Made by a program: the position numbers and the translations under genes
Shown: piece by piece, positions 8,240 to 17,097 of the stretch
How positions within the stretch are numbered: the stretch's first letter is position 1
Layout: each line of letters begins with the position of its first letter
NCBI GenBank assembly: GCA_017625095.1
Contig: JAGALQ010000023.1
Location: forward strand, 1-40,935
Reading direction: 5' to 3'
DNA length: 40,935 nt
Source of the DNA: Clostridia bacterium
GTDB taxonomy: Bacteria; Bacillota; Clostridia; Oscillospirales; Acutalibacteraceae
Notes under the pieces: generated by a model
The model's input: the letters and a program-made list of their open reading frames with translations, nothing else
The model's database searches: none
What the model was told of the DNA's origin: nothing

Positions 8240-9397
8240 ATGGAAAATAAAATGACGGAACTTTCTGCTGCAATGTATAACAAGGCTGTGTATGATAACA
8301 TGACGGTAAGCAATGCTGTTGCGATGCTCAGGCAATGTACCGATTTCAGAACACTCAGCCAGAAAATAAATGCTTTTTCAAAAGGGCGCGACGTAAAAAA
8401 AGTTCTTATTGACGGATTATGCGAAAACCATCCCGATGCCAACCGCGACACCGTAAGCCGCAAGGTAAGAAACTGGCTTAACGATTGCCAGAATACACTT
8501 CACAAAGAGGATGCTATAGAGCTTTGCTTTGTTCTCGGACTCACTCTTGATGAAAGTGAAAATTTTGTTGCTATGATATGCGAAGAATTTCTTCATTGGA
8601 GAAACCTTGATGAAATACCGTATATTTTTGCTCTTTCAAAAAACATGAGCTACAGACAGGCTGTTGAGCTTCACGATAGAATTAAAGATACCATCGCTGA
8701 AGATGTCAGCAATAATTTATCGGATGACTCTTTCACAGACATTGTGAAAAATGAAATTAAAAACATAGAAAATGAAACGGAGCTTGTCAATTATATTGTA
8801 AATGCAAAACACAGGCTCGGAAGTCTGCATAACACTGCATACGAACTTTTCAGCACAATGATGAATACACTTGAAAGACCGGAAACAGAGCTGGTTGATG
8901 ATGACGACTATTTTCCGGAAACAGAAAATTATTCCGTAGGCAAAATTGTGCAGGCGTATATGCACAGAGAAGATATACCTGAATTTGAAGATAACAAAAA
9001 GAAAAATCTGTATTCTGCTTTGCAGAGAAGTGTTTTAAATAACTGGCCTAATGAAACTGCTCTTTCGCGCATAAAAAACAGACATGCTGATGTAACACGA
9101 AAAGTTCTTATTCTGCTTTTCCTTGCCACATACGATGCGGACAACTATATCTCAATAGATGAAGAAAATGAGGACGATTACCTCTATCCCGAATACGGAT
9201 ACGAACAATCAAAGGATCAGACATTCAAAGAATTTTATACAAATATGAATATATTGCTTGAAAGCAGCGGCTTCAAAACACTTGATCCCCGCGCGCCGTT
9301 TGACTGGATAGTTATTTTCTGTATGTGCGTGGAAGATATATATGATATAGACGGCAGATTCTCGGATTTTCTCCAAACCTTATTCTCCGCTGAATAA
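8240..9397 (+). CDS. Helical, DNA-binding-like protein before the kinase-NACHT gene
   Basis: 385 residues, soluble, no signal peptide. Residues about 25-110 look like a helix-turn-helix plus helical cap: TDFRTLSQKINAF, then DANRDTVSRKVRNWL and DAIELCFVLGLTLDESENF, reminiscent of repressor-type folds that count helices around a small domain. The SRKVRNWL segment resembles a recognition helix. The rest is helical and acidic (DDDDYFPETE near 220, EENEDDYLYPE near 310). I do not recognise a named family, though I recall similar proteins near Clostridial kinases. It lies 84 bp ahead of the kinase-NACHT gene on the same strand with an 11-bp inverted repeat between. It could regulate the cassette, or be a substrate or partner of the kinase. 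Confidence 0.8.
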   Translation: MENKMTELSAAMYNKAVYDNMTVSNAVAMLRQCTDFRTLSQKINAFSKGRDVKKVLIDGLCENHPDANRDTVSRKVRNWLNDCQNTLHKEDAIELCFVLGLTLDESENFVAMICEEFLHWRNLDEIPYIFALSKNMSYRQAVELHDRIKDTIAEDVSNNLSDDSFTDIVKNEIKNIENETELVNYIVNAKHRLGSLHNTAYELFSTMMNTLERPETELVDDDDYFPETENYSVGKIVQAYMHREDIPEFEDNKKKNLYSALQRSVLNNWPNETALSRIKNRHADVTRKVLILLFLATYDADNYISIDEENEDDYLYPEYGYEQSKDQTFKEFYTNMNILLESSGFKTLDPRAPFDWIVIFCMCVEDIYDIDGRFSDFLQTLFSAE

Positions 9398-9416
9398 AAC
9401 GGAAACTGTTTTCAAA

Positions 9417-9467
9417 TTTGTTTTGTCCGATATAGTATCATTTAGTTGCAAAAAGTGACAAAACAAA
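9417..9467 (+). promoter_or_regulatory. 11-bp inverted repeat before the kinase-NACHT gene
   Basis: TTTGTTTTGTC (9417-9427) and GACAAAACAAA (9457-9467) are perfect complements separated by 29 bp. It begins 20 bp after the preceding stop codon and ends 14 bp before the kinase start. It may be a long-looped RNA hairpin, or two half-sites for a dimeric regulator; the upstream protein is a candidate. Confidence 0.5.
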
Positions 9468-9481
9468 AGTGAGGATAATTT

Positions 9482-12391
9482 ATGGATAACAGAATATATT
9501 TAAATTGCGGTGAACATCTTGATTTTCCGGGTATGGAATGCGAGATTGAAACAGTCATCGGCAAAGGATCAAATGCAATTGTATATCTCGGCCGTTACGA
9601 AGACTCCCTTAACAAAGGGTTATTTCACTATGTGTTGATAAAGGAATTATTCCCGTTTCATCCCGAAAATCTTGTTTACAGAAACGAAGATAAATCTGTA
9701 AGCGTGTCCGAAAAAGGAAAAGAATTCTTTGAACTGCAGAAGATAAGCTTTGAACGCGGAAATGAAATTCATTTACGTCTGCTTGAAAAACACCCCGATA
9801 AAATCAGCTCAAACATCAATACTTTCCGTAAAAACGGAACCTTTTACAGCGTTATCGGTTTTGATGCAGGTAAATCCCTTGATAAAACAAGTCTGCATAA
9901 AAACAAAAACATAAGATATCTTGCAAAGCTAATGCTTGATATTATCGACGCTGTGGAAATTTTTCATTCTGCAGGCTATCTTCATCTTGACATAAGTCCC
10001 GATAATATTCTTGTTATCGGTGATGATAAATCATCAAGAGTATCCTTGATAGATTACAACAGTGTTCACCGTGTCGATGAATTAAAGCTGGGCACAGCGC
10101 TTTATTGCAGCATAAAAGACGGTTACACCGCCCCGGAAGTCCGTGCAGGAAATATGTCGGCAATTTCTCAGGCCTCTGATATTTATTCGGTGACATCTGT
10201 TTTCTATTGGCTTATAACAGGAAAAAGGCTTAATCTTTTTCAGAGCCTGTGTAAAAGACCGCCTGATGTGCGCAACTCTCCTTTGCTCAAGGAAGTTCCT
10301 GATACTGTTCTTATGCAAATTGAGCTTATTTTAAGGCGGGGTCTTGCCTCTCTGCCTGAGAGAAGATACCGTAACTGCGAACAGATAAGAAATGACTTCA
10401 CGGAGCTTTTGTCAAGAATTGACGGAACAGGAATTACCCATGCAGCCTTGTGGGAATCCTCAAAGCGAACCGTTGCAAGAATGATAAAAACCAATCCGTC
10501 TTTCCGCCATCTCGAAGAAAATAAGCTTTATCCCATACGTACCGTAACAAGTGACGGCGAAAACCTTATGATGGATAAGGCTGTTGACCTGCAGATACAA
10601 AAAGGTTCGTCTGTTATTTACGGTCCGGCAGGTATAGGTAAAACTACTGCCCTGCTGCATACCGTCTTCAACCGCAACCGTCAGTATTCACCGCTGCAGC
10701 CTGTGTTTATTTACGTTTCTCTTTTCGATTACAACAGCAGCGGAGAAAACTTTATCAAGAACCATATTCTTGAAGATCTGAAGTTCAGCAAAGATATCCG
10801 CAGCATGGAAGATGCACGTAACCGCCTTGTAAAAGTGTTGGACGAAAGCATCACGGTAAAAGGCAAAGAAACCACGGGATATGTTCTGCTCATTGACGGT
10901 TTTAATGAAGCCGGCGGTGATACTGAACCGCTGATAAAAGAAATTCTGTCCTTGGCAGGATTAAAGGGCGTGTCGGTTATTGTCACAACAAGAGGAACGG
11001 GAGATTTGCTTGCGTTCGATTCTCTTGAATTAGCACCGCTTACAGAGCCTGATATTATTGACATACTTTCAGGATATTCTCTCGCTTATCCCGATTCCGA
11101 AAATATAAGAGAGCTTCTCAGAACACCGCTTATGCTTTCGGTTTTCTGCAAAGCGGCTCTCAATAATCATAAACAAATCCTATGCGACAGCGCCGATGAC
11201 CTTCTTCGCGAATACCTTTCGGGACTTTGCGAAAAAGAGAATCTTATGATGCCTGAAGAAACGATGCATAACTGGACGGTTGATGCAGCCGTTAACTTTG
11301 TTCTGCCTTGCATTTGTGCAACGATTTCCGATAAAAACAAAGTTATAACAGACGAAGACCTTCTGAAAACCGTAAAAAAATGCTTCAGGCTTCTCACTTC
11401 TTCGCGTCTCAACCGCATATTCCCCCAATACATTGGTCACAGCGATGATATAAGAAACAACGCCGAAACAGCTGACCAATGGTATGGAATGGTTGTTATT
11501 GATATTCTATGGCGTAAAATGGGTCTTCTGATAAAAGAACCGGGCAGAGGCTATAAGCTGATGCATCAGCTTGTGCAGGAACATCTGCTCGGATCATACC
11601 AATATATCAATAAGTGCATAAAGAAACAAAATATTATAATTTCAGCTGCTTGCGCTTCGGTTTTGGCCGTTGTTGTTTCGCTGCTTATAATATTGATTAA
11701 ACCTGACCCGTACGATACGGAACTGGCAAAAAGCTATCTTGATTCACTGGTTGTTTCCCAGGTTCAGACAGGTGAAGAAATAGCCTGCCTGAAAGAATTG
11801 TCTGAAGCTGATTCAACAGATACCGATGACTTTAATTTTACTCATTTTCTTTTGAAGCAGAGTCTGGACCTTCACACAAGCATCATATCCGGCGGTGCTG
11901 CGGGAAGCGCTGCCATGGCTGAACAGATTTATGAGGAAATGGCAGGCACGGGAAAGGTTATGCCGTGGTCAGGAGAAGAAATAAATGAAACTCATGTTGC
12001 ATATCTTTTCGCTCTGGGCGAAGAAGTAAGCAAAAGCTACGGTCTTTACGCTGAAATACTGAGTTATCTTAACGATAACAAAGATGCGGAGGAGGCATAC
12101 GGAGAAAGCTTCCGCAAACTTCTGAGAGAAAAAATTTCGGCAGATGCTGCTTTAAGTGATGCGCTTTTTTATTCAACATGTAATGTGCATCTTTCCGAAA
12201 TGGAGAAAACTGATCCGAAATCGTATCAATATTACTGGCTTACATTATCCGGATATGCGGATTTAAGTGATATTGAGCCGGAGCAGCCTGATGCTGCCGC
12301 AATAGAAAAACTCAGGAATGACAGCAAAGCGGCATTTGATGAGCTTGAGTCTTCAGAGCTTATAACAATATACAAGAGGGTGAAAGTATGA
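9482..12391 (+). CDS. Ser/Thr kinase-NACHT NTPase-transmembrane fusion
   Basis: 969 residues in four parts. (1) A eukaryote-like protein kinase, about 20-310: glycine loop IGKGSNAIV (26-34), Lys54 in LIKE, catalytic loop HLDISPDN (H168, D170, N175), metal loop DYN (191-193) in place of DFG, and TAPEV in the activation segment. Key catalytic residues are present, so it may be active. (2) A NACHT/STAND NTPase, about 340-700: Walker A GPAGIGKT (381-388), Walker B LLIDGFNEA with D472 and E476, sensor VTTRGT. (3) One membrane helix, about 718-740, after Lys-rich KCIKKQ, so the N-terminus should be inside. (4) A helical domain of about 230 residues predicted outside. The downstream lipoprotein starts within its stop codon (4-bp overlap). 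Kinase and NACHT modules occur in immunity and signalling proteins. This order with an outside domain suggests outside-in sensing, which is inference. Confidence 0.88.
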   Translation: MDNRIYLNCGEHLDFPGMECEIETVIGKGSNAIVYLGRYEDSLNKGLFHYVLIKELFPFHPENLVYRNEDKSVSVSEKGKEFFELQKISFERGNEIHLRLLEKHPDKISSNINTFRKNGTFYSVIGFDAGKSLDKTSLHKNKNIRYLAKLMLDIIDAVEIFHSAGYLHLDISPDNILVIGDDKSSRVSLIDYNSVHRVDELKLGTALYCSIKDGYTAPEVRAGNMSAISQASDIYSVTSVFYWLITGKRLNLFQSLCKRPPDVRNSPLLKEVPDTVLMQIELILRRGLASLPERRYRNCEQIRNDFTELLSRIDGTGITHAALWESSKRTVARMIKTNPSFRHLEENKLYPIRTVTSDGENLMMDKAVDLQIQKGSSVIYGPAGIGKTTALLHTVFNRNRQYSPLQPVFIYVSLFDYNSSGENFIKNHILEDLKFSKDIRSMEDARNRLVKVLDESITVKGKETTGYVLLIDGFNEAGGDTEPLIKEILSLAGLKGVSVIVTTRGTGDLLAFDSLELAPLTEPDIIDILSGYSLAYPDSENIRELLRTPLMLSVFCKAALNNHKQILCDSADDLLREYLSGLCEKENLMMPEETMHNWTVDAAVNFVLPCICATISDKNKVITDEDLLKTVKKCFRLLTSSRLNRIFPQYIGHSDDIRNNAETADQWYGMVVIDILWRKMGLLIKEPGRGYKLMHQLVQEHLLGSYQYINKCIKKQNIIISAACASVLAVVVSLLIILIKPDPYDTELAKSYLDSLVVSQVQTGEEIACLKELSEADSTDTDDFNFTHFLLKQSLDLHTSIISGGAAGSAAMAEQIYEEMAGTGKVMPWSGEEINETHVAYLFALGEEVSKSYGLYAEILSYLNDNKDAEEAYGESFRKLLREKISADAALSDALFYSTCNVHLSEMEKTDPKSYQYYWLTLSGYADLSDIEPEQPDAAAIEKLRNDSKAAFDELESSELITIYKRVKV

Positions 12392-13563
12392 GAAAAATTC
12401 TGAGTTTTTTTATGGTAATGGTATTGGCGCTGTCTTTAGTTGCATGCGGGACAAATAATAATCCTGCAAAAAATGTTGAGTTCGACGGTAAGGATGAAAT
12501 TTTAAAAGCCTGGTCTGAATATCTGAAGGTTAATGAAAAAGAACTTTCTTCAATCAGATGGGGCGTAACATACATAAAGACTTTATGTGAAAAACCAGAT
12601 GCGGCAAACTACAGACGAGCTTTGGCTGCAGCTGAAGCTGTAGGTGCAACGATAAAAAATATCGAAGTGCCGGATTTGAAAATTTCAGATGAAGCTTTTG
12701 CGGCTGCGGTAAAATCAGGTGTAGATTTATCTTTCATCAAAACTGAGTTTTCGGGTTTGGAAACAAGCCTTTACAGCGATGCAGAGCTCTGGGAAAGCTT
12801 GTCCCGTGATATTTCAACAGAATCTTTCTGGTCATACGGAACGGAATATCTCGAAAATACAGCCGATATTCAGTTGCGTCAGGCACAGGTGAACAGTAAT
12901 AATCTCCGATACACTACAAATTATATTCTTCTTATGCTGGGAGAAAGCAGCTTTATACCTGATATATGTAAAGATTGTTCTACTGTTTTCGGTCAAGATA
13001 ACAGCTTTATAAAAACCACCGCTGAGGTTGAGGAGAAAATGTCAGCTTCACTTGATGAATTGGAAGAATGCATCTCTGACTATGCAAAAATCGAAAGTAT
13101 TCAGAATGCCAATCTCTCCGTTATCACCAAAGCTGTATCCACTCACGATTACAGCGAGGTTTATTCTGCAGCGCTGCCATGGGGCAAAGAAACAGATGTT
13201 ATTCCTATGCCCAATTGGAGCGTTTTGCCGGTTTTCTACAGTTATACAACGGATTCTTCCGATGAAATACATTGGACAACTGTAGGTGATGACCTTACAA
13301 ATATACCCAGCCTGTATGTTACTTTTGACAAAACAGCCAAAGATGATTTTGTAAGTTACGTGGAAATGCTTAACTCAGTCGGATATGAACTGATTTCCGG
13401 AAGCGGCAGCTATGACGGCGCTGAGCCGATGAATCTTGTTTTCAAAAAAGGCAACACGGAGTTTTCTGTTGATTGGGATGATAACGCGGCTACAATTCTT
13501 ATTATAGATGCCGATGTTGCAGTCTGTCCCCTATGGTATTTTGTATATCTTCATAATAACTAA
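12388..13563 (+). CDS. Lipoprotein coupled to the kinase-NACHT protein
   Basis: 391 residues. A signal peptide ends in lipobox LVAC with Cys20, so the mature protein should be anchored on the outer face of the membrane. The first 250 residues are helical (KAWSEYLKVNEKELSSIRW, then an Ala-rich helix). The last 120 are mixed and may be a small alpha/beta domain (PSLYVTFDKTAKDDFVSYVE, NLVFKKGNTEFSVDWDD). No enzyme motif is seen. The ATG overlaps the stop of the kinase gene (ATGA), a strong sign of coupled synthesis and of a physical partnership with the outside domain of that protein. A ligand-binding or inhibitor role is plausible but not shown. Confidence 0.87.
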   Translation: MRKILSFFMVMVLALSLVACGTNNNPAKNVEFDGKDEILKAWSEYLKVNEKELSSIRWGVTYIKTLCEKPDAANYRRALAAAEAVGATIKNIEVPDLKISDEAFAAAVKSGVDLSFIKTEFSGLETSLYSDAELWESLSRDISTESFWSYGTEYLENTADIQLRQAQVNSNNLRYTTNYILLMLGESSFIPDICKDCSTVFGQDNSFIKTTAEVEEKMSASLDELEECISDYAKIESIQNANLSVITKAVSTHDYSEVYSAALPWGKETDVIPMPNWSVLPVFYSYTTDSSDEIHWTTVGDDLTNIPSLYVTFDKTAKDDFVSYVEMLNSVGYELISGSGSYDGAEPMNLVFKKGNTEFSVDWDDNAATILIIDADVAVCPLWYFVYLHNN

Positions 13564-13583
13564 TACTTAATTCCAAAGGTTTT

Positions 13584-13622
13584 ATACCCTATCTGTGTAA
13601 AAACAGACAGGGTATTTTTTTT
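13584..13622 (+). terminator. Intrinsic terminator of the kinase-NACHT cassette
   Basis: ATACCCTATCTGT (13584-13596) pairs with ACAGACAGGGTAT (13603-13615) apart from one A/C mismatch and is followed by eight T. A second small hairpin, ACGGTTT/AAACCGT (13655-13676), lies beyond it. The rest of the gap to 13842 shows nothing else certain. Confidence 0.9.
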
Positions 13623-13842
13623 GCCCGGAAACCGTCTGCAAAAAAACAGATTTCACGGTTTATATAATAAAACCGTAATCAACGCACCGACGGAAACAAT
13701 AAGCAAAAACAAAAATGCTGATTGATTATAATCAAATTACAGTAAACAAACAGCACTTCAGAAAAGCGGAAACGAAATGAAAAATCCGTAAGCACCGTTT
13801 GTTTATAATAAAATCACAAAAAAATTTCAGGAGGAAAACAAA

Positions 13843-14244
13843 ATGACAAACATTTACAAACTCAACGGACGCACAGTAAAGGACGCAGCAAAGTTCACCT
13901 GCAGATTTCTCGAAGATAACGAGAATATGGAAACACAGTGCCTTACATCTCTTGATGATGAAATCTTTATCCAGGCACGGGCAAGACACGGCAAGTACAA
14001 GCAGATCCTCGGTCTTGATAAGGCTCTTTCGGTTAAGTTCAATCCAATCGGTAACGATTACTTCTCCGTAGAAATCGGCGAAGCAAAATGGGCAGACAAA
14101 GGCGTTGCCCTCGCAACATCCTGGTTCGTATTCTGGCCCCTTGCAGTAACTTCAGGCATCGGAATCTATAAGCAGAAGTCTCTGCCCGGCAAGATCATCA
14201 GAGAACTCTCAACAGCTTTCATCCCTGAACGCAAGCTTAACTGA
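13843..14244 (+). CDS. Small membrane-associated protein of unknown function
   Basis: 133 residues. The N-terminal 90 residues are soluble and mixed alpha/beta (YKLNGRTVKDAAKFTCRFLE, EIFIQARARHGKYKQIL). A Trp/Phe-rich hydrophobic segment, ALATSWFVFWPLAVTSGIGI, lies near 96-115, followed by a basic tail. A strong AGGAGG sits at 13831-13836. Codons favour ATC, AAG, CGC and CTC more than in the neighbouring cassette, which suggests high expression. A TATAAT at 13804-13809 may be its -10 box, but no good -35 box is visible. Function unknown. Confidence 0.8.
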   Translation: MTNIYKLNGRTVKDAAKFTCRFLEDNENMETQCLTSLDDEIFIQARARHGKYKQILGLDKALSVKFNPIGNDYFSVEIGEAKWADKGVALATSWFVFWPLAVTSGIGIYKQKSLPGKIIRELSTAFIPERKLN

Positions 14245-14324
14245 TTAACGAATATTTAAAAGGAGTTTAAAACCGTACTTACAACATACACAGTAAAATA
14301 ATAACAGTTAGCTTGAACCTAAAC

Positions 14325-14364
14325 ATCCCCCGAAGTCCTTGATATTCCAAGGATTTCGGGGGAT
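14325..14364. repeat. GH3-flanking stem-loop, copy 1
   Basis: ATCCCCCGAAGTCCTTG (14326-14341 region) pairs with CAAGGATTTCGGGGGAT (to 14364) with a 6-nt loop. No T tract follows. A near-identical hairpin is found at 16832-16865, beyond the GH3 gene. The rest of 14245-14491 shows no gene. Confidence 0.7.
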
Positions 14365-14491
14365 AAGCACATATATACGGATATGATAAAAGACCATATG
14401 TTTCATTGTCACCGATAGCCGAAATGATTGCAAGAAAAATTTTTTCCGCTGTCTCCCGTAATACCGATTATAAAGGCGAAGAAAACAGATA

Positions 14492-14520
14492 TTGACTAAA
14501 TCAGTGATAGGTGTCATTAT
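14492..14520 (+). promoter_or_regulatory. Promoter of the GH3 gene
   Basis: TTGACT (14492-14497), 17 bp, CATTAT (14515-14520). The TTG of this -35 box happens to be in frame with the GH3 gene and could be mistaken for its start. Confidence 0.55.
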
Positions 14521-14575
14521 AATATTATACTGTTTACATCCGTCATATTCGCAGTTGACAAAGGAGAAAAGCTTT

Positions 14576-16756
14576 ATGAACAAAACACCGACTCAGAGAG
14601 CAGAGAAATTACTTGCCGAACTTACTCTTGAAGAAAAACTCTGTCAGCTTTCCTGTCAGATGCTGTACCCTATCCGAGGGGATTATGAAGAAAGACGCCT
14701 TTATAAAATGGGTAATTTCCGCAACCCCGGTCACTTTATACATGAGCAAAGGGGTACAGCTGTTGAGCCTGATGAGGTGACGGATGCAATTAACCGCGAT
14801 GTACGGCTCAGTATGCAGTCCAATTCACACGGCATTCCGCCTATTGAGCACGGTGAAGCGCTCCATGGTGCGCAGTGGGGTATGGCAACCTGCTTCCCTC
14901 AGCCTATAGGTATGGCATCAACCTTTGATGATGAGCTTGTTGAAGCTATTGGCGATGTTATCGGCAAAGAATGTGCTGTTGTCGGTGTCAGACAGGCGCT
15001 TACACCGGTTGTTAATGTTGTGCGCGATTGCCGCTGGGGAAGAACAATCGAAACTTTCGGTGAGGATGTTCTGATTAATTCCAATATGGGTGCTGCAATC
15101 TGCCGCGGTCTGCAGAAAAACGGAGTTATTGCCACACCGAAGCACTATGCGGATAATTATTCCTACGGTGGAAGGGATTCCAACGTTTCCGATACAAGCG
15201 AGCGAACAATGCGTGAGGTTTATCTGAAACCCTTTGAAAAGTGCATCAAAGATGGTGGCGCCATGTCGGTTATGGCTGCATATAACAGTTGGGACGGCAT
15301 ACCCTGCACCTGCAACGGGTATCTTCTCAACGATATACTCCGCGGCGAATGGGGCTTTGAGGGCTTTGTCGTGTCCGATTACAATTCCGTTTACGGTGTG
15401 AGTGGGGCACACAGACTCTTTGATGAGGTATGGAAGGCACAGGCAGCCAGCCTTAAAGCGGGGCTGGATATTGATCTGCCGCAGAATTCTGTTGAAAAAT
15501 TGAGAACGGCTTATAATGAAGGCATGATAACCGAAGAAGATATTGACCGTGCACTTTTGCGCGTGCTTAAAGCAAAATTTGCCATAGGTCTTATGGATAA
15601 ACCCTTTGCTGACCGCGATGAGGCAAAGCGCCTTGTGCGTTGCAGCGAGCATAAAATGCTTGCGCTTGAAGCTGCCCGCCGTGCAATGGTTTTACTTAAA
15701 AATGACGGTGTGCTGCCGCTGAGCAGAGAGAAAATCAGAAAGCTTGCTGTTTTCGGTATGGGTGCAGATGAGGTTCCGCTCGGTAAAAATTATTCCGGTC
15801 CGTTTGAGTTTGATTGGACGGCAGAGGATGCAAAAACACCGCTGCAATATCTTCGAGAATATCTTAAAGGTTATGCCGAGGTTATTTATGCCGATGATGA
15901 ACATATTGAGCATCTTGCTGCTGAGTGTGATGCCGCATTGTATTTTACAACTGTTGTAGAAGGCGAGGGTATGGACCGCTCGGATATACGTCTTCCCGGT
16001 GTCACACACAAGGTGCAGCAGAATGAAAACGCAGTTATTGTCGGAAAATTTGAAATGGAAGTTACTACCAACCAGGAAGAAAGTATCTGCAGAATGACTG
16101 CTGCAAATAAAAATTCTGCCGTTGTTCTTTTCAACGGTTCACCGATTGATATTAGTGCGTGGGAAAACGGCTGCGGTGCCGTGCTTGAAGCGTGGTATCC
16201 CGGCGAGCAGGGTGCTCAGGCAATTTGCGAGATTCTGTTCGGCGAAATCAGCCCGAGCGGAAAGTTACCCATAACTTTCCCGAAAACTGTCGGTCAGCTG
16301 CCTCTTTTTTATTCTGTGAAACCTTCGGGCAGAGGCTACGGATATGTTGAAAATGATGGCTCACCTCGCTATCCCTTTGGCTACGGTATGAGCTATACGA
16401 GCTTTGCTCTTGATAATTTTGAGTGCATCAATAACGGCGACAGCCTTAATATTAAGCTTACGGTGGAGAACACCGGAGAATACGACGGCGCTGAGGTTGT
16501 TCAGATTTACCTTGCAGGTATTTACTGTGACGTTGTTATGCCGATTCAGGAGCTTAAAGCATATAAGCGTGTTGAGCTTGAAAAAGGAGAAAAGGCTCAG
16601 CTTGATATATGCGTTCCCAATGAGGCGTTTCTTTATTATGACAGAAAAATGTCTTATGGTATGCATAACGGCGATTACACCGTGCAGATAGGCACTTCCT
16701 GCAAAGATATTCACAAAACCTTTGCGGTAAAAGTACGCGAGGGTAAAATTATATAA
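14576..16756 (+). CDS. GH3 beta-glucosidase/beta-xylosidase, cytoplasmic
   Basis: 726 residues from the ATG at 14576, with AAGGAG at 14561-14566. The longer frame from TTG 14492 is rejected because that codon lies in the -35 box. The order is a GH3 TIM-barrel domain (about 1-330), an alpha/beta-sandwich domain (about 370-570) and a fibronectin-III-like domain (about 600-700). The nucleophile is D268 in GFVVSDYNS. KHYADNY, GRDSNVSDTSERTMREVY and YNSWDGIPCTCN are substrate-pocket motifs of GH3. The length and the C-terminal domain fit the beta-glucosidase/xylosidase subgroup. There is no signal peptide, so it should act on imported oligosaccharides. It is monocistronic and flanked by two copies of one hairpin. 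Confidence 0.92.
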   Translation: MNKTPTQRAEKLLAELTLEEKLCQLSCQMLYPIRGDYEERRLYKMGNFRNPGHFIHEQRGTAVEPDEVTDAINRDVRLSMQSNSHGIPPIEHGEALHGAQWGMATCFPQPIGMASTFDDELVEAIGDVIGKECAVVGVRQALTPVVNVVRDCRWGRTIETFGEDVLINSNMGAAICRGLQKNGVIATPKHYADNYSYGGRDSNVSDTSERTMREVYLKPFEKCIKDGGAMSVMAAYNSWDGIPCTCNGYLLNDILRGEWGFEGFVVSDYNSVYGVSGAHRLFDEVWKAQAASLKAGLDIDLPQNSVEKLRTAYNEGMITEEDIDRALLRVLKAKFAIGLMDKPFADRDEAKRLVRCSEHKMLALEAARRAMVLLKNDGVLPLSREKIRKLAVFGMGADEVPLGKNYSGPFEFDWTAEDAKTPLQYLREYLKGYAEVIYADDEHIEHLAAECDAALYFTTVVEGEGMDRSDIRLPGVTHKVQQNENAVIVGKFEMEVTTNQEESICRMTAANKNSAVVLFNGSPIDISAWENGCGAVLEAWYPGEQGAQAICEILFGEISPSGKLPITFPKTVGQLPLFYSVKPSGRGYGYVENDGSPRYPFGYGMSYTSFALDNFECINNGDSLNIKLTVENTGEYDGAEVVQIYLAGIYCDVVMPIQELKAYKRVELEKGEKAQLDICVPNEAFLYYDRKMSYGMHNGDYTVQIGTSCKDIHKTFAVKVREGKII

Positions 16757-16831
16757 GATTTATCTGAACGCTGTCCGATGTGATAAATTTATAAAAAACA
16801 GTACGGTTTTAGGACGCTTGATCAAAAATAT

Positions 16832-16865
16832 CCCCGAAATCCTTGACAAATCAAGGACTTCGGGG
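16832..16865. repeat. GH3-flanking stem-loop, copy 2, possible terminator
   Basis: CCCCGAAATCCTTGA (16832-16846) pairs with TCAAGGACTTCGGGG (16851-16865) with one G-T wobble and a CAAA loop, followed by TTTGTTG. It lies 75 bp past the GH3 stop codon and matches the arm sequence of the hairpin at 14326-14364. The gap 16757-17033 holds nothing else I recognise. Confidence 0.7.
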
Positions 16866-17033
16866 TTTGTTGCTATCTGCCCACCGAAAATATCGTCGCG
16901 CTGCTCGCTTGGAGTGCTTAATTTTGCTTATATTCCGGCTAATGATCACACTCACTTAAGTTTATACTGTATTTTCAGTATCACTGCCGGTATAAAGTGA
17001 TCCTACTGTCTTTTACCTGTTTGTGCATATTTG

Positions 17034-17062
17034 TTGACAGAGAAAAGCTATGGCTGTATAAT
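17034..17062 (+). promoter_or_regulatory. Consensus promoter of the first ABC exporter operon
   Basis: TTGACA (17034-17039), 17 bp, TATAAT (17057-17062): a perfect match. The start codon is 36 bp downstream, so the leader is short. Confidence 0.85.
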
Positions 17063-17097
17063 TTCCTATAATAAAAATTAATTTCGGAGCTTCAGGT

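Noticed and set aside
14492-14575. N-terminal extension of the GH3 enzyme that would look like a membrane anchor
   Set aside because: Its TTG start is part of the -35 box, and AAGGAG lies correctly before the ATG at 14576.
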